From positions 124,001 to 188,000 of the forward strand of contig JAVJRN010000080.1 in NCBI GenBank assembly GCA_040218415.1: a stretch of DNA of 64,000 nucleotides, written 5' to 3'. This document shows, piece by piece, positions 17,602 to 26,872 of this stretch. Origin of the DNA: JAVJRN01 sp040218415 (GTDB taxonomy: Bacteria; Bacteroidota; Bacteroidia; Cytophagales; Cyclobacteriaceae). A program made the position numbers and the translations under genes. How positions within the stretch are numbered: the first letter of the stretch is position 1; every line of letters begins with the position of its first letter. Below the pieces are notes generated by a model, which searched no databases, had not been told where the DNA came from, and saw only the letters and a program-made list of their open reading frames with translations.

Positions 17602-19451
17602 GTCGAAGTATTATCATTCAATGCATTATTGTACTGGTTGCATTGGTCTTTTCCATCAGGCTGTTTTCAATTCAGGTAGTCAATGATGAATATAAACAAG
17701 CCGCACAAAACAACATCATTCAGAAAATAGTAGAGTATCCTTATCGAGGGTTAATTTACGATAGAGATGACAAGCTTCTGGTAGTAAATACTCCCGTATT
17801 TGATTTAATGTTGGTTCCAAAGGAGTTTAACCTGAAAGACTCGACAAGGTTGATGTCTCTCTTGAATTTGGATCATGCCGATTTTGAGGCAAAATATAAC
17901 AAGGCCAAAAGGTACTCAAGTATTTTGGCGACCAAATTCATCGAACAAATTCCTAATAAGGAATTTGCGAGATTTCAAGATGCTCTTGTTTCTATTGATG
18001 GAGTCTCCGTATTGCCTAGAACTGTAAGAGAGTATCCAAGAAAAGCACTTCCTAGTGCTCTGGGTTATGTCGGTGAAATCAATGGAAGACAATTAAGGCG
18101 TGATACCACAGGCTATTATCGCTCTGGAGATTATGTGGGCATCACAGGAATTGAAAAAACCTATGAGGAATATTTACGTGGTAAACGTGGCATCAAATAT
18201 AAGCTTGTTGATGTACAAGGCGTAGTAAAAGGCGCCTTCAATGGAGGTAAATATGACACTGTTTCCATTCCAGGTCAAAATGTGCAGCTGACCATAGACC
18301 TTGAGCTTCAGGAATATGCCGAAAAACTTATGGAAGGCAAAGTAGGAAGTCTTGTTGCCATACAACCTTCTACTGGTGAGGTATTGGCTTTCGTGAGTGC
18401 GCCATCTTATGACCCCAATCTGTTGGCTGGCAGAGATTTGGGAATTAATTTTCAGAAAATAAGTAGAGACAGTTTAAATCCTCTTTTCAATAGGCCTATA
18501 CAGGCAATGTATCCGCCAGGGTCTATGTTTAAGACAGTCCAGTCATTGATAGCCATGCAAGAAGGAGTTTTGTTGCCGAAAGAAAAAGTTCGGTGCGAAG
18601 GTAATTTGATTGGTGATCATGCTCCTCCGGGAGTTTATGATGTAGAGCGTGCTATTCAATTTTCTTCGAATAATTATTTTTTCAAAGTTTTTAAAAGAGT
18701 CATTCAGAAAGGCAAAGACGAAAGTCCTTATTTGGATTCGCGCCTAGGTCTGACTTCTTGGAATGAATACATTTCTAGGTTTGGTTTAGGAAGAAAGCTT
18801 GGTATTGACTTGGTAGGAGAAAAATCAGGTTATGTTCCTGATAATAGTTTTTATGATCGGGTATATGGAAAAAATAGGTGGAAATTCTCCAATATTTATT
18901 CATTAAGTATTGGTCAAGGAGAACTATTGGTCACACCACTTCAAATGGCCAACTTGGGGGCTCTTTTAGCCAATAAAGGTTACTATTACACGCCCCACAT
19001 CATCAAAAAAATAGGTGAAAACTACGATGTGTCTTTCGATAAAGTCGAAACTGGAATTGATACCGCCTATTTTCAAAGCGTCATTGATGGAATGGAGCTA
19101 ATGGTGAAAACGACTGCATTCAGAGCACGAATACCAGATATTGATATTTGTGGAAAAACCAGTACTGTTGAAAACCCTCATGGGGAAGATCACTCCGGTT
19201 TCATGGCATTCGCTCCACGGAAAAACCCAGAGATCGCCGTTGCAGTCTATGTAGAAAATGCTGGTTGGGGTGCAAGAGCAGCAGCAAGTACAGGTAGTTT
19301 AGTGATTGAAAAATATTTGCGTGGATATTCCAAACGTACATGGATTGAAAATTACGTGCTGAAAGGGGACTTTGCAGATCCAAAACCTCAGCCTAAGCCA
19401 AAACCAGCGATAGTAGTACCACCAGTAGAAATCGAGGTAAATGCGGAATAA
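17598..19451 (+). CDS. mrdA: Penicillin-binding protein 2 (class B transpeptidase)
   Basis: Elongasome peptidoglycan transpeptidase, anchored in the inner membrane with its catalytic domain in the periplasm. The 617-residue protein has an N-terminal anchor (residues 4-22), a dimerisation region with YPYRGLIYDRD near 48-58, and the transpeptidase motifs SxxK (Ser309, Lys312 in PPGSMFK) and SSNN. The third motif, usually KTGT, reads KTST at 520-523. The C-terminal tail is rich in Lys-Pro. It overlaps rodA by 11 bases, matching the known PBP2-RodA pairing. Confidence 0.95.
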   Translation: MSRSIIIQCIIVLVALVFSIRLFSIQVVNDEYKQAAQNNIIQKIVEYPYRGLIYDRDDKLLVVNTPVFDLMLVPKEFNLKDSTRLMSLLNLDHADFEAKYNKAKRYSSILATKFIEQIPNKEFARFQDALVSIDGVSVLPRTVREYPRKALPSALGYVGEINGRQLRRDTTGYYRSGDYVGITGIEKTYEEYLRGKRGIKYKLVDVQGVVKGAFNGGKYDTVSIPGQNVQLTIDLELQEYAEKLMEGKVGSLVAIQPSTGEVLAFVSAPSYDPNLLAGRDLGINFQKISRDSLNPLFNRPIQAMYPPGSMFKTVQSLIAMQEGVLLPKEKVRCEGNLIGDHAPPGVYDVERAIQFSSNNYFFKVFKRVIQKGKDESPYLDSRLGLTSWNEYISRFGLGRKLGIDLVGEKSGYVPDNSFYDRVYGKNRWKFSNIYSLSIGQGELLVTPLQMANLGALLANKGYYYTPHIIKKIGENYDVSFDKVETGIDTAYFQSVIDGMELMVKTTAFRARIPDIDICGKTSTVENPHGEDHSGFMAFAPRKNPEIAVAVYVENAGWGARAAASTGSLVIEKYLRGYSKRTWIENYVLKGDFADPKPQPKPKPAIVVPPVEIEVNAE

Positions 19452-20709
19452 CTTACTTATTTACCGACTCGACTGGTTAGCAATACTGGTTTACCTCGTG
19501 CTTATTTTCGCGGGCTGGCTCAATATCTATGCAGCAGAATACAATCCAGAGATTGATGCTAGTATGTTTAGCTTAAGCACAAGCGCAGGTAGACAATTAA
19601 TGTGGATAGGAACGTCACTGGTATTAATCGGGGTGATCATGCTTGTCGATTTTAAAGCCTACAGCATAGTTGCATACCCAGTCTATGGCACCTTGATATT
19701 AATGCTTATTGCTGTTTTGTTGTTTGGCCGTGAGGTGGCGGGTTCGCGTTCATGGTTCGAAATTGGAAGTTTTAAGCTTCAACCCTCGGAATTTACCAAG
19801 TTTGCAGCTGCACTTGGGTTAGCTAAATACTTGAGCTCAACCAATAAAAAGACCGAATCTCTTAACTCTCAGGTCGTTGGATCCTTGATTTTTATTCTAC
19901 CAATGTTACTTATTATCGCACAAGGAGACTTGGGTTCCGCCATGGTTTTTGGTAGTTTGATCATTGTGATGTTTAGGGAGGGAATGCATCCTGTTATATT
20001 TTTCATTGGGCTGGGAGCTGTCGTTTTATTTATGTCGACACTCATTGTTAATCAAACTATATTGTTGATTTCATTAGTGGCGATCGGCTTAGTTCTGGTT
20101 GGGCTTTTTTCTAGAAAACCAGGAAAGTTGATCATAGCCATTTCTGGAACTATTGTCGCGATAGCTTTCGTCCTCAGTGTCGATTTTATCCTTAATGACG
20201 TCCTTAAACCTCACCAACAAAAGCGAGTCTACTCGTTGATAGATCCCAATGCCGATCCACTGGGCATTGGTTGGAACGTGATGCAGTCGAAAATTGCTAT
20301 TGGTTCTGGTGGGTTTTCTGGGAAGGGCTATTTAGAAGGAACCCAAACTAAGTTCGATTTCGTACCAGAACAGACCACTGATTTTATTTTTTGTACCATT
20401 GGAGAGGAACAAGGATGGATCGGAAGTTTGCTGCTTATTATTTTATTTACAACGCTATTTTTAAGACTCATCTTCCTTGCCGAGCGTCAAAAATCGATTT
20501 TTGCGAGAGTTTACGGTTACTGCGTTGTGTGTGTTTTATTTTTCCACTTTGCCGTTAATATTGCCATGACGATAGGGTTGTTTCCTGTGATCGGAATTCC
20601 ACTTCCGTTTTTTAGTTATGGAGGATCATCATTGTGGGGCTTCACCGTCTTATTATTTATTTTTCTAAAGTTAGACGCACATCGCATGCAAGTGTTACAA
20701 AGGGCTTAA
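19441..20709 (+). CDS. rodA: SEDS glycosyltransferase RodA
   Basis: Polytopic peptidoglycan glycan polymerase that works with PBP2 and MreBCD. The 422 residues contain about ten spans and the SEDS signatures: AGSRSWFEIG near 99-108, LQPSEFTK near 112-119, and the long periplasmic loop with PHQQKRVYSLIDP, GSGGFSGKG and FVPEQTTDFIF. The final FFSYGGSSLW motif is also present. It is the last gene of the shape operon. A weak A/T-rich hairpin follows. Confidence 0.96.
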   Translation: MRNNLLIYRLDWLAILVYLVLIFAGWLNIYAAEYNPEIDASMFSLSTSAGRQLMWIGTSLVLIGVIMLVDFKAYSIVAYPVYGTLILMLIAVLLFGREVAGSRSWFEIGSFKLQPSEFTKFAAALGLAKYLSSTNKKTESLNSQVVGSLIFILPMLLIIAQGDLGSAMVFGSLIIVMFREGMHPVIFFIGLGAVVLFMSTLIVNQTILLISLVAIGLVLVGLFSRKPGKLIIAISGTIVAIAFVLSVDFILNDVLKPHQQKRVYSLIDPNADPLGIGWNVMQSKIAIGSGGFSGKGYLEGTQTKFDFVPEQTTDFIFCTIGEEQGWIGSLLLIILFTTLFLRLIFLAERQKSIFARVYGYCVVCVLFFHFAVNIAMTIGLFPVIGIPLPFFSYGGSSLWGFTVLLFIFLKLDAHRMQVLQRA

Positions 20710-20729
20710 CAAGCGTGATCATTCTTATT

Positions 20730-20754
20730 AAAACCTATGGTTTTGTGAGTTTTT
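20730..20754 (+). terminator. Weak hairpin after rodA
   Basis: AAAACC-TAT-GGTTTT forms a six-pair stem followed by GTGAGTTTTT. It lies between convergent rodA and the acidic-protein gene. The stem is AT-rich and the T-run is offset, so termination here is possible but not certain. Confidence 0.3.
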
Positions 20755-20757
20755 GAC

Positions 20758-22131
20758 TTATCGAAACTTCCTGAAAACCACTTTAAGTAGTTCCTTTACT
20801 TCATTACTATTTACATCCCACGATAACTCCTTAGCATAAGACTGTACAATCATTTCTACAGCATCGTCAAATGACGTGCATTTTTCTATCTCCGCAATAG
20901 CCCTGTGAAAGGCATCTCTATCACCGTCAAATAGTTCCTTAGTAAACATGTATCGATTGTTTACAGATATAGCATTTAAGATAGAATCAACCTTCTTTTG
21001 GGTATGCTTTTCGACGAGTGTAGGTTTTTCAGAAGCTTGAAACTTATCGTTCAAGGTAGGCTGCTCGTTTATTTCTTGTAAGTCGTCGTTTTCGTTACTC
21101 TCTTTTTCTTCTTGACGAATAAGACTTGCGATCTTTTTATCCGCCAAGTGCGAATTAACTTTACTCCTATTTTCATCAGCATCTAGATCCTGTTCAGCTT
21201 CATCTGCTACTTCAGGTTCGCGATAACCGGATTCAATCTCAACTTCGTTTTCCTCCTCAATTTTTTCTTGATAATCAGGGTATCTCTCCCCTTCGACCTC
21301 AGGTTCTTGCTCATCTTCATCATTTCGAAAATTATCTACTGCCTCCTCCTCTGCATAGTTTTCCGAGCCTGAGCCTTGCTCAGCCTTATCTTCATCTTGC
21401 CCAATCGCGAAATCACTATCTGTCAATCCATGATCCTCGTAGTGATCCTCTGTCCTTGCGGGTTTTGAAAGGTCATTACTAAAATTCTCCTCATCGATAA
21501 TCGGCTGAATAACATCATCGTCATGTTCTTCGTAGAAAATTTCATCCAAAGTGATGGGAATTACGCTACTCATAGCCTCAATCTCTGATCGAATCAATCC
21601 ATTCATCAAGTTTTCTTGAGCACTAGCGAGTACATCTTCCAGAGAAGCGTTTTTTAGTTGCTCAAAAAATTCCGTGAATTCCTCTCTTCTAATTCTCAAG
21701 TATTTCAAAAAGGGCTTAATATGCTTATCTGAAAGCATATCAAATTTTTTGTCACTAAATTCTTTATGGAGATAATCGCTCGGCGCGATTGACAAGAGAA
21801 TTGTTTCTTCAACAGCTTCCTTCATCAAGTCTTGGAATTCGAATTCTCCAATGACAATGTGTTGTGACAGGGTATTCATAAATTGAACCATTGCCCTTCT
21901 TACCTCATTATTCTTATAATCAAAATAAGGGCTTTCGAGCTTCTTCATTTCCTCTTGCCACTTTTTAAAGAGTATTTTGAGGATAAAAAAGTTGATTTGC
22001 TTCGATGGGCTTACCGTGAGAATGTCCTTTCCAGTAATGTTATCATGTTCGTCAAAAAAGTCTAGGGTTACTTTTTCGGAAAACTCTTCACTATATGCCT
22101 GAATAAATTGATCGTTTGGTTTCCTTTGCAT
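20758..22131 (-). CDS. Acidic protein of unknown function, Bacteroidota-type
   Basis: A 457-residue protein with no signal peptide or membrane span. Residues 1-200 are a mixed helical domain (FFDEHDNITGKDIL and KILFKKWQEEMKKL). Residues about 205-380 are highly acidic and low in complexity, dense in Glu and Asp. A compact C-terminal domain from about 390 contains RYMFTKELFDGDRDAF, a motif I associate with uncharacterised Bacteroidota proteins. I do not recognise a function. It stands alone on the minus strand, and its start is only 19 bases from the divergent ferredoxin gene. Confidence 0.72.
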   Translation of the reverse strand: MQRKPNDQFIQAYSEEFSEKVTLDFFDEHDNITGKDILTVSPSKQINFFILKILFKKWQEEMKKLESPYFDYKNNEVRRAMVQFMNTLSQHIVIGEFEFQDLMKEAVEETILLSIAPSDYLHKEFSDKKFDMLSDKHIKPFLKYLRIRREEFTEFFEQLKNASLEDVLASAQENLMNGLIRSEIEAMSSVIPITLDEIFYEEHDDDVIQPIIDEENFSNDLSKPARTEDHYEDHGLTDSDFAIGQDEDKAEQGSGSENYAEEEAVDNFRNDEDEQEPEVEGERYPDYQEKIEEENEVEIESGYREPEVADEAEQDLDADENRSKVNSHLADKKIASLIRQEEKESNENDDLQEINEQPTLNDKFQASEKPTLVEKHTQKKVDSILNAISVNNRYMFTKELFDGDRDAFHRAIAEIEKCTSFDDAVEMIVQSYAKELSWDVNSNEVKELLKVVFRKFR

Positions 22132-22150
22132 GACTAGTTAATGAGATATT

Positions 22151-22468
22151 ATGCCGAAAGTTACAGTTAGAAACCTTCAAAGTAAAACTATTGATTGCGA
22201 GGTTAAAACGAAAAAACTTCTGGATATTTTGCTAGCAGAGATTGATTGGATGCATAGTTGTGGTGGAAAAGGCAGATGCACTACATGTTCTGTAATAATT
22301 ATTACCGGTAAAGGGCATTTAAGCCCATTAACCGACGTTGAATTAAAATATCAATCTATGAATAGACTAGCCAATAACATGCGCCTTAGCTGCCAGTGCA
22401 TTGTTGAAGGTGATATTACAATAGAAGCGCCAAAACCTTACCAATTGCCTCATATAAAGTACTCGTGA
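22151..22468 (+). CDS. 2Fe-2S ferredoxin
   Basis: A 105-residue plant-type ferredoxin that carries electrons in the cytoplasm. The cluster ligands are Cys37, Cys43 and Cys46 (CGGKGRCTTC) with the distal ligand at Cys81 (RLSCQC). The GKGRC spacing is the one seen in Bacteroidota ferredoxins rather than the CxxxxC of photosynthetic types. No redox partner lies next to it. Thymidine kinase follows after 3 bases, probably only by transcription. Confidence 0.93.
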   Translation: MPKVTVRNLQSKTIDCEVKTKKLLDILLAEIDWMHSCGGKGRCTTCSVIIITGKGHLSPLTDVELKYQSMNRLANNMRLSCQCIVEGDITIEAPKPYQLPHIKYS

Positions 22469-22471
22469 AAT

Positions 22472-23053
22472 ATGTTTGTAGAGCCCAATAGTAGCAGGAA
22501 TAACAAAAAGTCTGGCTGGATAGAAGTCGTATGCGGTTCTATGTTCTCGGGAAAAACGGAGGAGCTTATTAGGAGACTGAGAAGGGCTTTGATAGCGCAA
22601 CAACGTGTAGAGATCTATAAACCGAAAGTAGATAAGCGCTATTCAAAAGAAAAAGTAGTTTCTCACAACGAGAATGCCATTAATAGCACGCCAGTAAATT
22701 TTGCCAATGATATTTTATTGCAAGTAAGTAACTGTGACGTTGTAGGCATAGATGAAGCTCAATTTTTTGACCATGAAATCGTTGACGTAGTAAATAAGCT
22801 CGCCAATAATGGTAAAAGAGTAATTGTCGCAGGACTTGACATGGATTTTATGGGAAGGCCTTTTAAGCCAATGGATCAAATCATGTCAATATCAGAATAT
22901 ATTACCAAAGTGCACGCTATATGCATGGATTGTGGCAATATTGCCTCCTATTCACATAGACGAACAAAATCGAATAAAAAGGTAGTCCTCGGGGAAAAAG
23001 ATATTTATGAAGCGCTATGCAGATCTTGTTTTTATGATAAAATCGACAGTTAG
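22472..23053 (+). CDS. tdk: Thymidine kinase
   Basis: Salvage enzyme that phosphorylates thymidine to dTMP. The 193-residue type II kinase has the P-loop GSMFSGKT at 22-29, the Walker B-like DEAQFFD segment near 95-101, and a zinc site formed by CMDC and CRSC pairs in the last 50 residues. Its length is standard. Its last 20 bases overlap the start chosen for the downstream PorZ-like gene. Confidence 0.97.
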   Translation: MFVEPNSSRNNKKSGWIEVVCGSMFSGKTEELIRRLRRALIAQQRVEIYKPKVDKRYSKEKVVSHNENAINSTPVNFANDILLQVSNCDVVGIDEAQFFDHEIVDVVNKLANNGKRVIVAGLDMDFMGRPFKPMDQIMSISEYITKVHAICMDCGNIASYSHRRTKSNKKVVLGEKDIYEALCRSCFYDKIDS

Positions 23054-25178
23054 TCTTCTTTTCTTAGTTTTTAGTCTACAAATACACTCGCAAAACATCC
23101 CCATTGGGACGTGGAGATCGCATTTTAGCTATCATAACATCAACAAACTCGCAAAAACAAACTGGGGTATTTTTGGCGCATCTGATCATGGAATTGTTCA
23201 ACTGTTAACAGACAATAGCATGAGTTCCCTCTCTATTGTAAATGGTTTGAGCGCAGCTCAAATAACCTGCCTTGGTGGCGATGGAGAATACCTATTCGTC
23301 GGGCATGAAAATGGAGAAATCGATATCGTATCTGAAAATCGTATTATCAACATTTTAGATCTCAGCAATTCGAATTTAGTTGGAAGTAAAAAAGTCAATG
23401 ACGTGGCTCGATCAAGAGATTTGGCATATTTCGCAACCGATTTTGGAATCATTGTGATAGACTTGCTTGCTGGCTCGATCAAAGAAAATTATCGCTCTAT
23501 TGGAAAAAACGGAAGTGACGTTTCTACAAAAGAGTTGAAGTTGTTAAATGATGACTTATACGTTATTACAGATGAAGGTATTCAAAAGGGAAGCCTGAAT
23601 CGAAACCTATTAGATTTTACACAATGGGAATTTTATCAATCCGAAACCGAAGATAAGTTTTCGGAATTAACCTCTGATGGAACACGACTTTGGGCCATTG
23701 CCAGCGATACGGCATTAATCAATATTCAGAATAATTCATTTGATGTTGTACACCAATCTGAAAATATCTTGCTTCAACTCGCCTCTGACAATGAATCTTT
23801 ATTTGTACAACAATCATCCGAGCTATTTCTTTTAAAAAACGATCAATTAACGTTTTTTCAATCAGTTGAAGAATACACTATCAACGACTTATTCGTTGAA
23901 GAAGGACTCTGGATAGCGGATGCATCACTTGGCATGATAACGCCAGACGGAGAATCCATCATTCTCAATGGGCCAAGAAGTGACGATTTCAAACGAATCA
24001 GAACGCTCAAAAACGAGCTATTTGCATTTTATAACTCAACAAATAGTCCTCCTACAGCCTTCAATGGGTTCGACGTTTTCAATGGCGCTAATTGGGTTTA
24101 CAACACGATACCACAATTCCAATCAGTTACCGATGCGAGCTTTCTTGACAATAAGCTTTTTTTAGCATCTGCCCAGTCTGGCGTCTATAGAGTATCAGAT
24201 AGCACTAATTTGGCGGATGAAGAAGCACAGTTTCTTCCAAGTAATCGAAATAATACTTTTGAAATATCCTCTATGGTAAGTCATCGCAACAAACTTTGGG
24301 TTTCCAGTTATGACAATGATTTACCTCTTTTAGCATTTAACGGAGAAAGCTGGAGTTCGTACAGTAATAGTGAGATTGGCACTGCATTTCCAGAAGAATT
24401 AAAAATTAGTGCGCGTGAATTGATATGGATTCAAGGGAGCAGTCAAAATGGACTACTGGTTTTCAACCCTGAAGATAAGTTGAATACCAACATAAATACT
24501 GGTGACGGACTTCCGTCCAATTCCATTATAAGCTTCGATATCAACAATCAAGATGAAGTATGGATAGCAACCACCAGTGGAATCGGAAATTACCCAGAAG
24601 CATCACTTGCCTTTGATCCCTTTCAAGTAATCGTCCCTGTTTTCGGTGGACAACTATTATTTGACAATACGCAAGTTACCGCTGTAGCGAGCGATGGGGG
24701 AGATCGACTTTGGGTCGCCACACCATTAGGTCTATGGCTGTTTGATAGCAATATTTCCACATTGATTCATCAGTTTAATACAGCGAATAGTCCGCTTCCG
24801 TCCAACAACATTGACCAACTATCCTATAACGCAGCAAACGGGGAGCTATTCATCTTAACAGATCAAGGTTTAGTCTCATTTAGAAGCTCATCCTCCGCTG
24901 CTCGGGCGCTTTACAGTGCTGTTGAAATATTTCCGAATCCAGTTCCTCCCGACTATTCTGGAAGAGTCGGATTTAAAAATTTGCTGCAAAACTCCTCGGT
25001 CAAGATTTGCGATATCAATGGGAAACTTATCACAGAGATAACCTCAGATGGTGGTACGGCTTCTTGGAACCTTAGAGACCTAAGTGGAGCCAGAATCAAA
25101 ACGGGAGTCTACCTTGTTTTTATTGCAAACTTTGATGGTTCTGAGTCATTCGTTGGAAAAGTAGCTGTGGTTAATTAA
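23034..25178 (+). CDS. porZ: PorZ-like type IX secretion protein
   Basis: A secreted or surface protein of 714 residues from the ATG that gives the signal peptide [20 protein letters not shown]; an upstream in-frame ATG 27 bases earlier would disturb it. The first mature residues ([20 protein letters not shown]) and the following repeats form the PorZ-type beta-propeller, with more propeller blades to about residue 610. The last 85 residues are a type IX secretion C-terminal domain (EIFPNPVPP, then GVYLVFI and GKVAVV). PorZ takes part in attaching cargo to anionic lipopolysaccharide in Porphyromonas. Here the gene precedes recO, overlapping it by one base. Confidence 0.85.
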   Translation: MIKSTVSLLFLVFSLQIHSQNIPIGTWRSHFSYHNINKLAKTNWGIFGASDHGIVQLLTDNSMSSLSIVNGLSAAQITCLGGDGEYLFVGHENGEIDIVSENRIINILDLSNSNLVGSKKVNDVARSRDLAYFATDFGIIVIDLLAGSIKENYRSIGKNGSDVSTKELKLLNDDLYVITDEGIQKGSLNRNLLDFTQWEFYQSETEDKFSELTSDGTRLWAIASDTALINIQNNSFDVVHQSENILLQLASDNESLFVQQSSELFLLKNDQLTFFQSVEEYTINDLFVEEGLWIADASLGMITPDGESIILNGPRSDDFKRIRTLKNELFAFYNSTNSPPTAFNGFDVFNGANWVYNTIPQFQSVTDASFLDNKLFLASAQSGVYRVSDSTNLADEEAQFLPSNRNNTFEISSMVSHRNKLWVSSYDNDLPLLAFNGESWSSYSNSEIGTAFPEELKISARELIWIQGSSQNGLLVFNPEDKLNTNINTGDGLPSNSIISFDINNQDEVWIATTSGIGNYPEASLAFDPFQVIVPVFGGQLLFDNTQVTAVASDGGDRLWVATPLGLWLFDSNISTLIHQFNTANSPLPSNNIDQLSYNAANGELFILTDQGLVSFRSSSSAARALYSAVEIFPNPVPPDYSGRVGFKNLLQNSSVKICDINGKLITEITSDGGTASWNLRDLSGARIKTGVYLVFIANFDGSESFVGKVAVVN

Positions 25179-25864
25179 TGCTTCAGAAAACACAAGGTAT
25201 TGTGATAAACTACCTAAAATATCACGAAAACAGTATTATCGTCAGACTTTATACAGAAAAGTATGGATTAATATCTGTTGTTGTCAATGGCATAAGAAGT
25301 GCAAAGTCCAAACGTAGTATTGGGTTCTTTCAACCATTTTCAATTCTAGACTTGGTTATTTATTACAAAAGTAATCGAGATATTCAACGGTTATCCGAAT
25401 ATCAGTTCGCCTATCGAATCTCAAATATTTCAGCCAATATCTATAAAACCACCATAGCACTATTTCTCTCAGAAATCCTTAGCAAAGTTTTAATCGGAGA
25501 TGAGAACCAGCAAGAAAATCTCTTTGATTTTCTTAGACATGAAATCCTGAGACTCGACGATATGAAGACTGGAATTGAGAATTTTCATGTTCAGGTATTG
25601 CTAGAGCTTACCGCATATTTAGGTTTTGGTATAGAAAAGATTACCGACCTCATGAGCAGTATGGATCTAGAGCCTTTAGCCCACCAAAAAGATGTTTTCA
25701 ATTATCTCGATGCTATTTTTCAGAATGACAGTGATTCGAGATCGGCAGGTAATGGGACTATAAGAAACGAATCGATTCAGTTGCTCTTGACCTACTACAA
25801 ACATCACGGTATCAACGTTGGTGAGGTTAAATCTTTGAAGGTACTTAAGCAGGTATTCAATTAA
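25178..25864 (+). CDS. recO: DNA repair protein RecO
   Basis: RecO mediates RecA loading in the RecFOR pathway. The 228-residue protein has an N-terminal OB-fold beginning [19 protein letters not shown], with the typical IVRLYTEKYGLISVVVNG strand pattern, then a helical C-terminal half. No clear Cys4 zinc motif is visible, as is usual in Bacteroidota. Its ATG overlaps the stop of porZ. There is a TATTTTTG promoter-like box shortly after it, for the next gene. Confidence 0.92.
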   Translation: MLQKTQGIVINYLKYHENSIIVRLYTEKYGLISVVVNGIRSAKSKRSIGFFQPFSILDLVIYYKSNRDIQRLSEYQFAYRISNISANIYKTTIALFLSEILSKVLIGDENQQENLFDFLRHEILRLDDMKTGIENFHVQVLLELTAYLGFGIEKITDLMSSMDLEPLAHQKDVFNYLDAIFQNDSDSRSAGNGTIRNESIQLLLTYYKHHGINVGEVKSLKVLKQVFN

Positions 25865-25879
25865 TTAATAATTCATCCC

Positions 25880-25887
25880 TATTTTTG
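25880..25887 (+). promoter_or_regulatory. Candidate -7 promoter element before the oxygenase gene
   Basis: TATTTTTG matches TAnnTTTG and lies 22 bases upstream of the following ATG, in the short gap after recO. No clear TTG is present at -33, so confidence is limited. Confidence 0.35.
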
Positions 25888-25909
25888 AATACATCTAATA
25901 ATTAAACTG

Positions 25910-26872
25910 ATGAGCGAAAAGCTATATAACGAAATACCCTCTCTCGATCTTCACGATTTCACCAAAGGAAATGAACAAGCTAAAAGAAAGTTTGTAACAG
26001 ACTTGGGCCATGCGTATGAAAATATTGGGTTCGTAGCTATTAAAAATCATGGACTTTCGAACGAGCTATCCGCTAAGCTTTATGACTCGGTCAAGGCGTT
26101 TTTTTCCCTTTCTGATGTAACTAAAAAGAAATACGAGATTCCGAATATTGCCGGACAGAGAGGATATATCAGTAAAGGAAAAGAAAAAGCGAAAGGCAGA
26201 AATACGGGAGATTTGAAAGAATTCTATCACGTTGGCCAACCTGACGATAATAAAACAGAAGAATACCCTAGTAATATTTGGCCTGAAGAAGTTCCCCATT
26301 TTAAGGAATATACCCAAGAAGCCTTCAAAACTTTGGAAACGGCTGGCATCCAAATGCTTCGTGCTATCGCGATACATTTAAACTTAGAAGAAGCGTATTT
26401 TGATAATAAGGTAAGTCAAGGGAATAGCATTTTAAGACAGATTCATTATTTCCCAATTACAGATACCGAAGGTATACCCGCTGATGCAGTAAGAGCAGCC
26501 CAGCACGGTGACATTAACTTAATTACGCTACTCATGGGCGCGAGTGCTGACGGGCTACAAGTACTGAGAAGAGATAATAAATGGATTCCAATTACGGCCC
26601 TTCCTGATCAAATTATTGTTAATGTCGGTGATATGCTGTCTCGTCTCACTAATAACAAATTGAAATCTACTATTCATCGTGTTGTTAATCCGCCAAAAGA
26701 ACACATGGGTACCTCTCGGTTTAGTATTCCTTTTTTTATGCACCCTATATCATCCATGGACTTGACTTGCCTGGCGTCATGTGTCGACGAAAATAATCCA
26801 AAACAATATGAAGATATCTCCGCAGGAGAGTTTCTAGATGAAAGACTCAAAGAGATAGGCCTTAAAGCTTAA
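25910..26872 (+). CDS. Isopenicillin-N-synthase-like 2-oxoglutarate/Fe(II) oxygenase
   Basis: A 320-residue non-haem iron oxygenase. An N-terminal DIOX_N-type region (SLDLHDFTKG to about residue 130) precedes the jelly-roll core. The iron ligands are His199 and Asp201 in QHGDINLITLL and His256 in STIHRVV. Arg270 with Ser272 in RFSIPFF binds the 2-oxoglutarate carboxylate. All key residues are present, but the substrate is unknown. Its TAA overlaps the ATG of a ChrA-type transporter, so the two are translationally coupled. Confidence 0.92.
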   Translation: MSEKLYNEIPSLDLHDFTKGNEQAKRKFVTDLGHAYENIGFVAIKNHGLSNELSAKLYDSVKAFFSLSDVTKKKYEIPNIAGQRGYISKGKEKAKGRNTGDLKEFYHVGQPDDNKTEEYPSNIWPEEVPHFKEYTQEAFKTLETAGIQMLRAIAIHLNLEEAYFDNKVSQGNSILRQIHYFPITDTEGIPADAVRAAQHGDINLITLLMGASADGLQVLRRDNKWIPITALPDQIIVNVGDMLSRLTNNKLKSTIHRVVNPPKEHMGTSRFSIPFFMHPISSMDLTCLASCVDENNPKQYEDISAGEFLDERLKEIGLKA

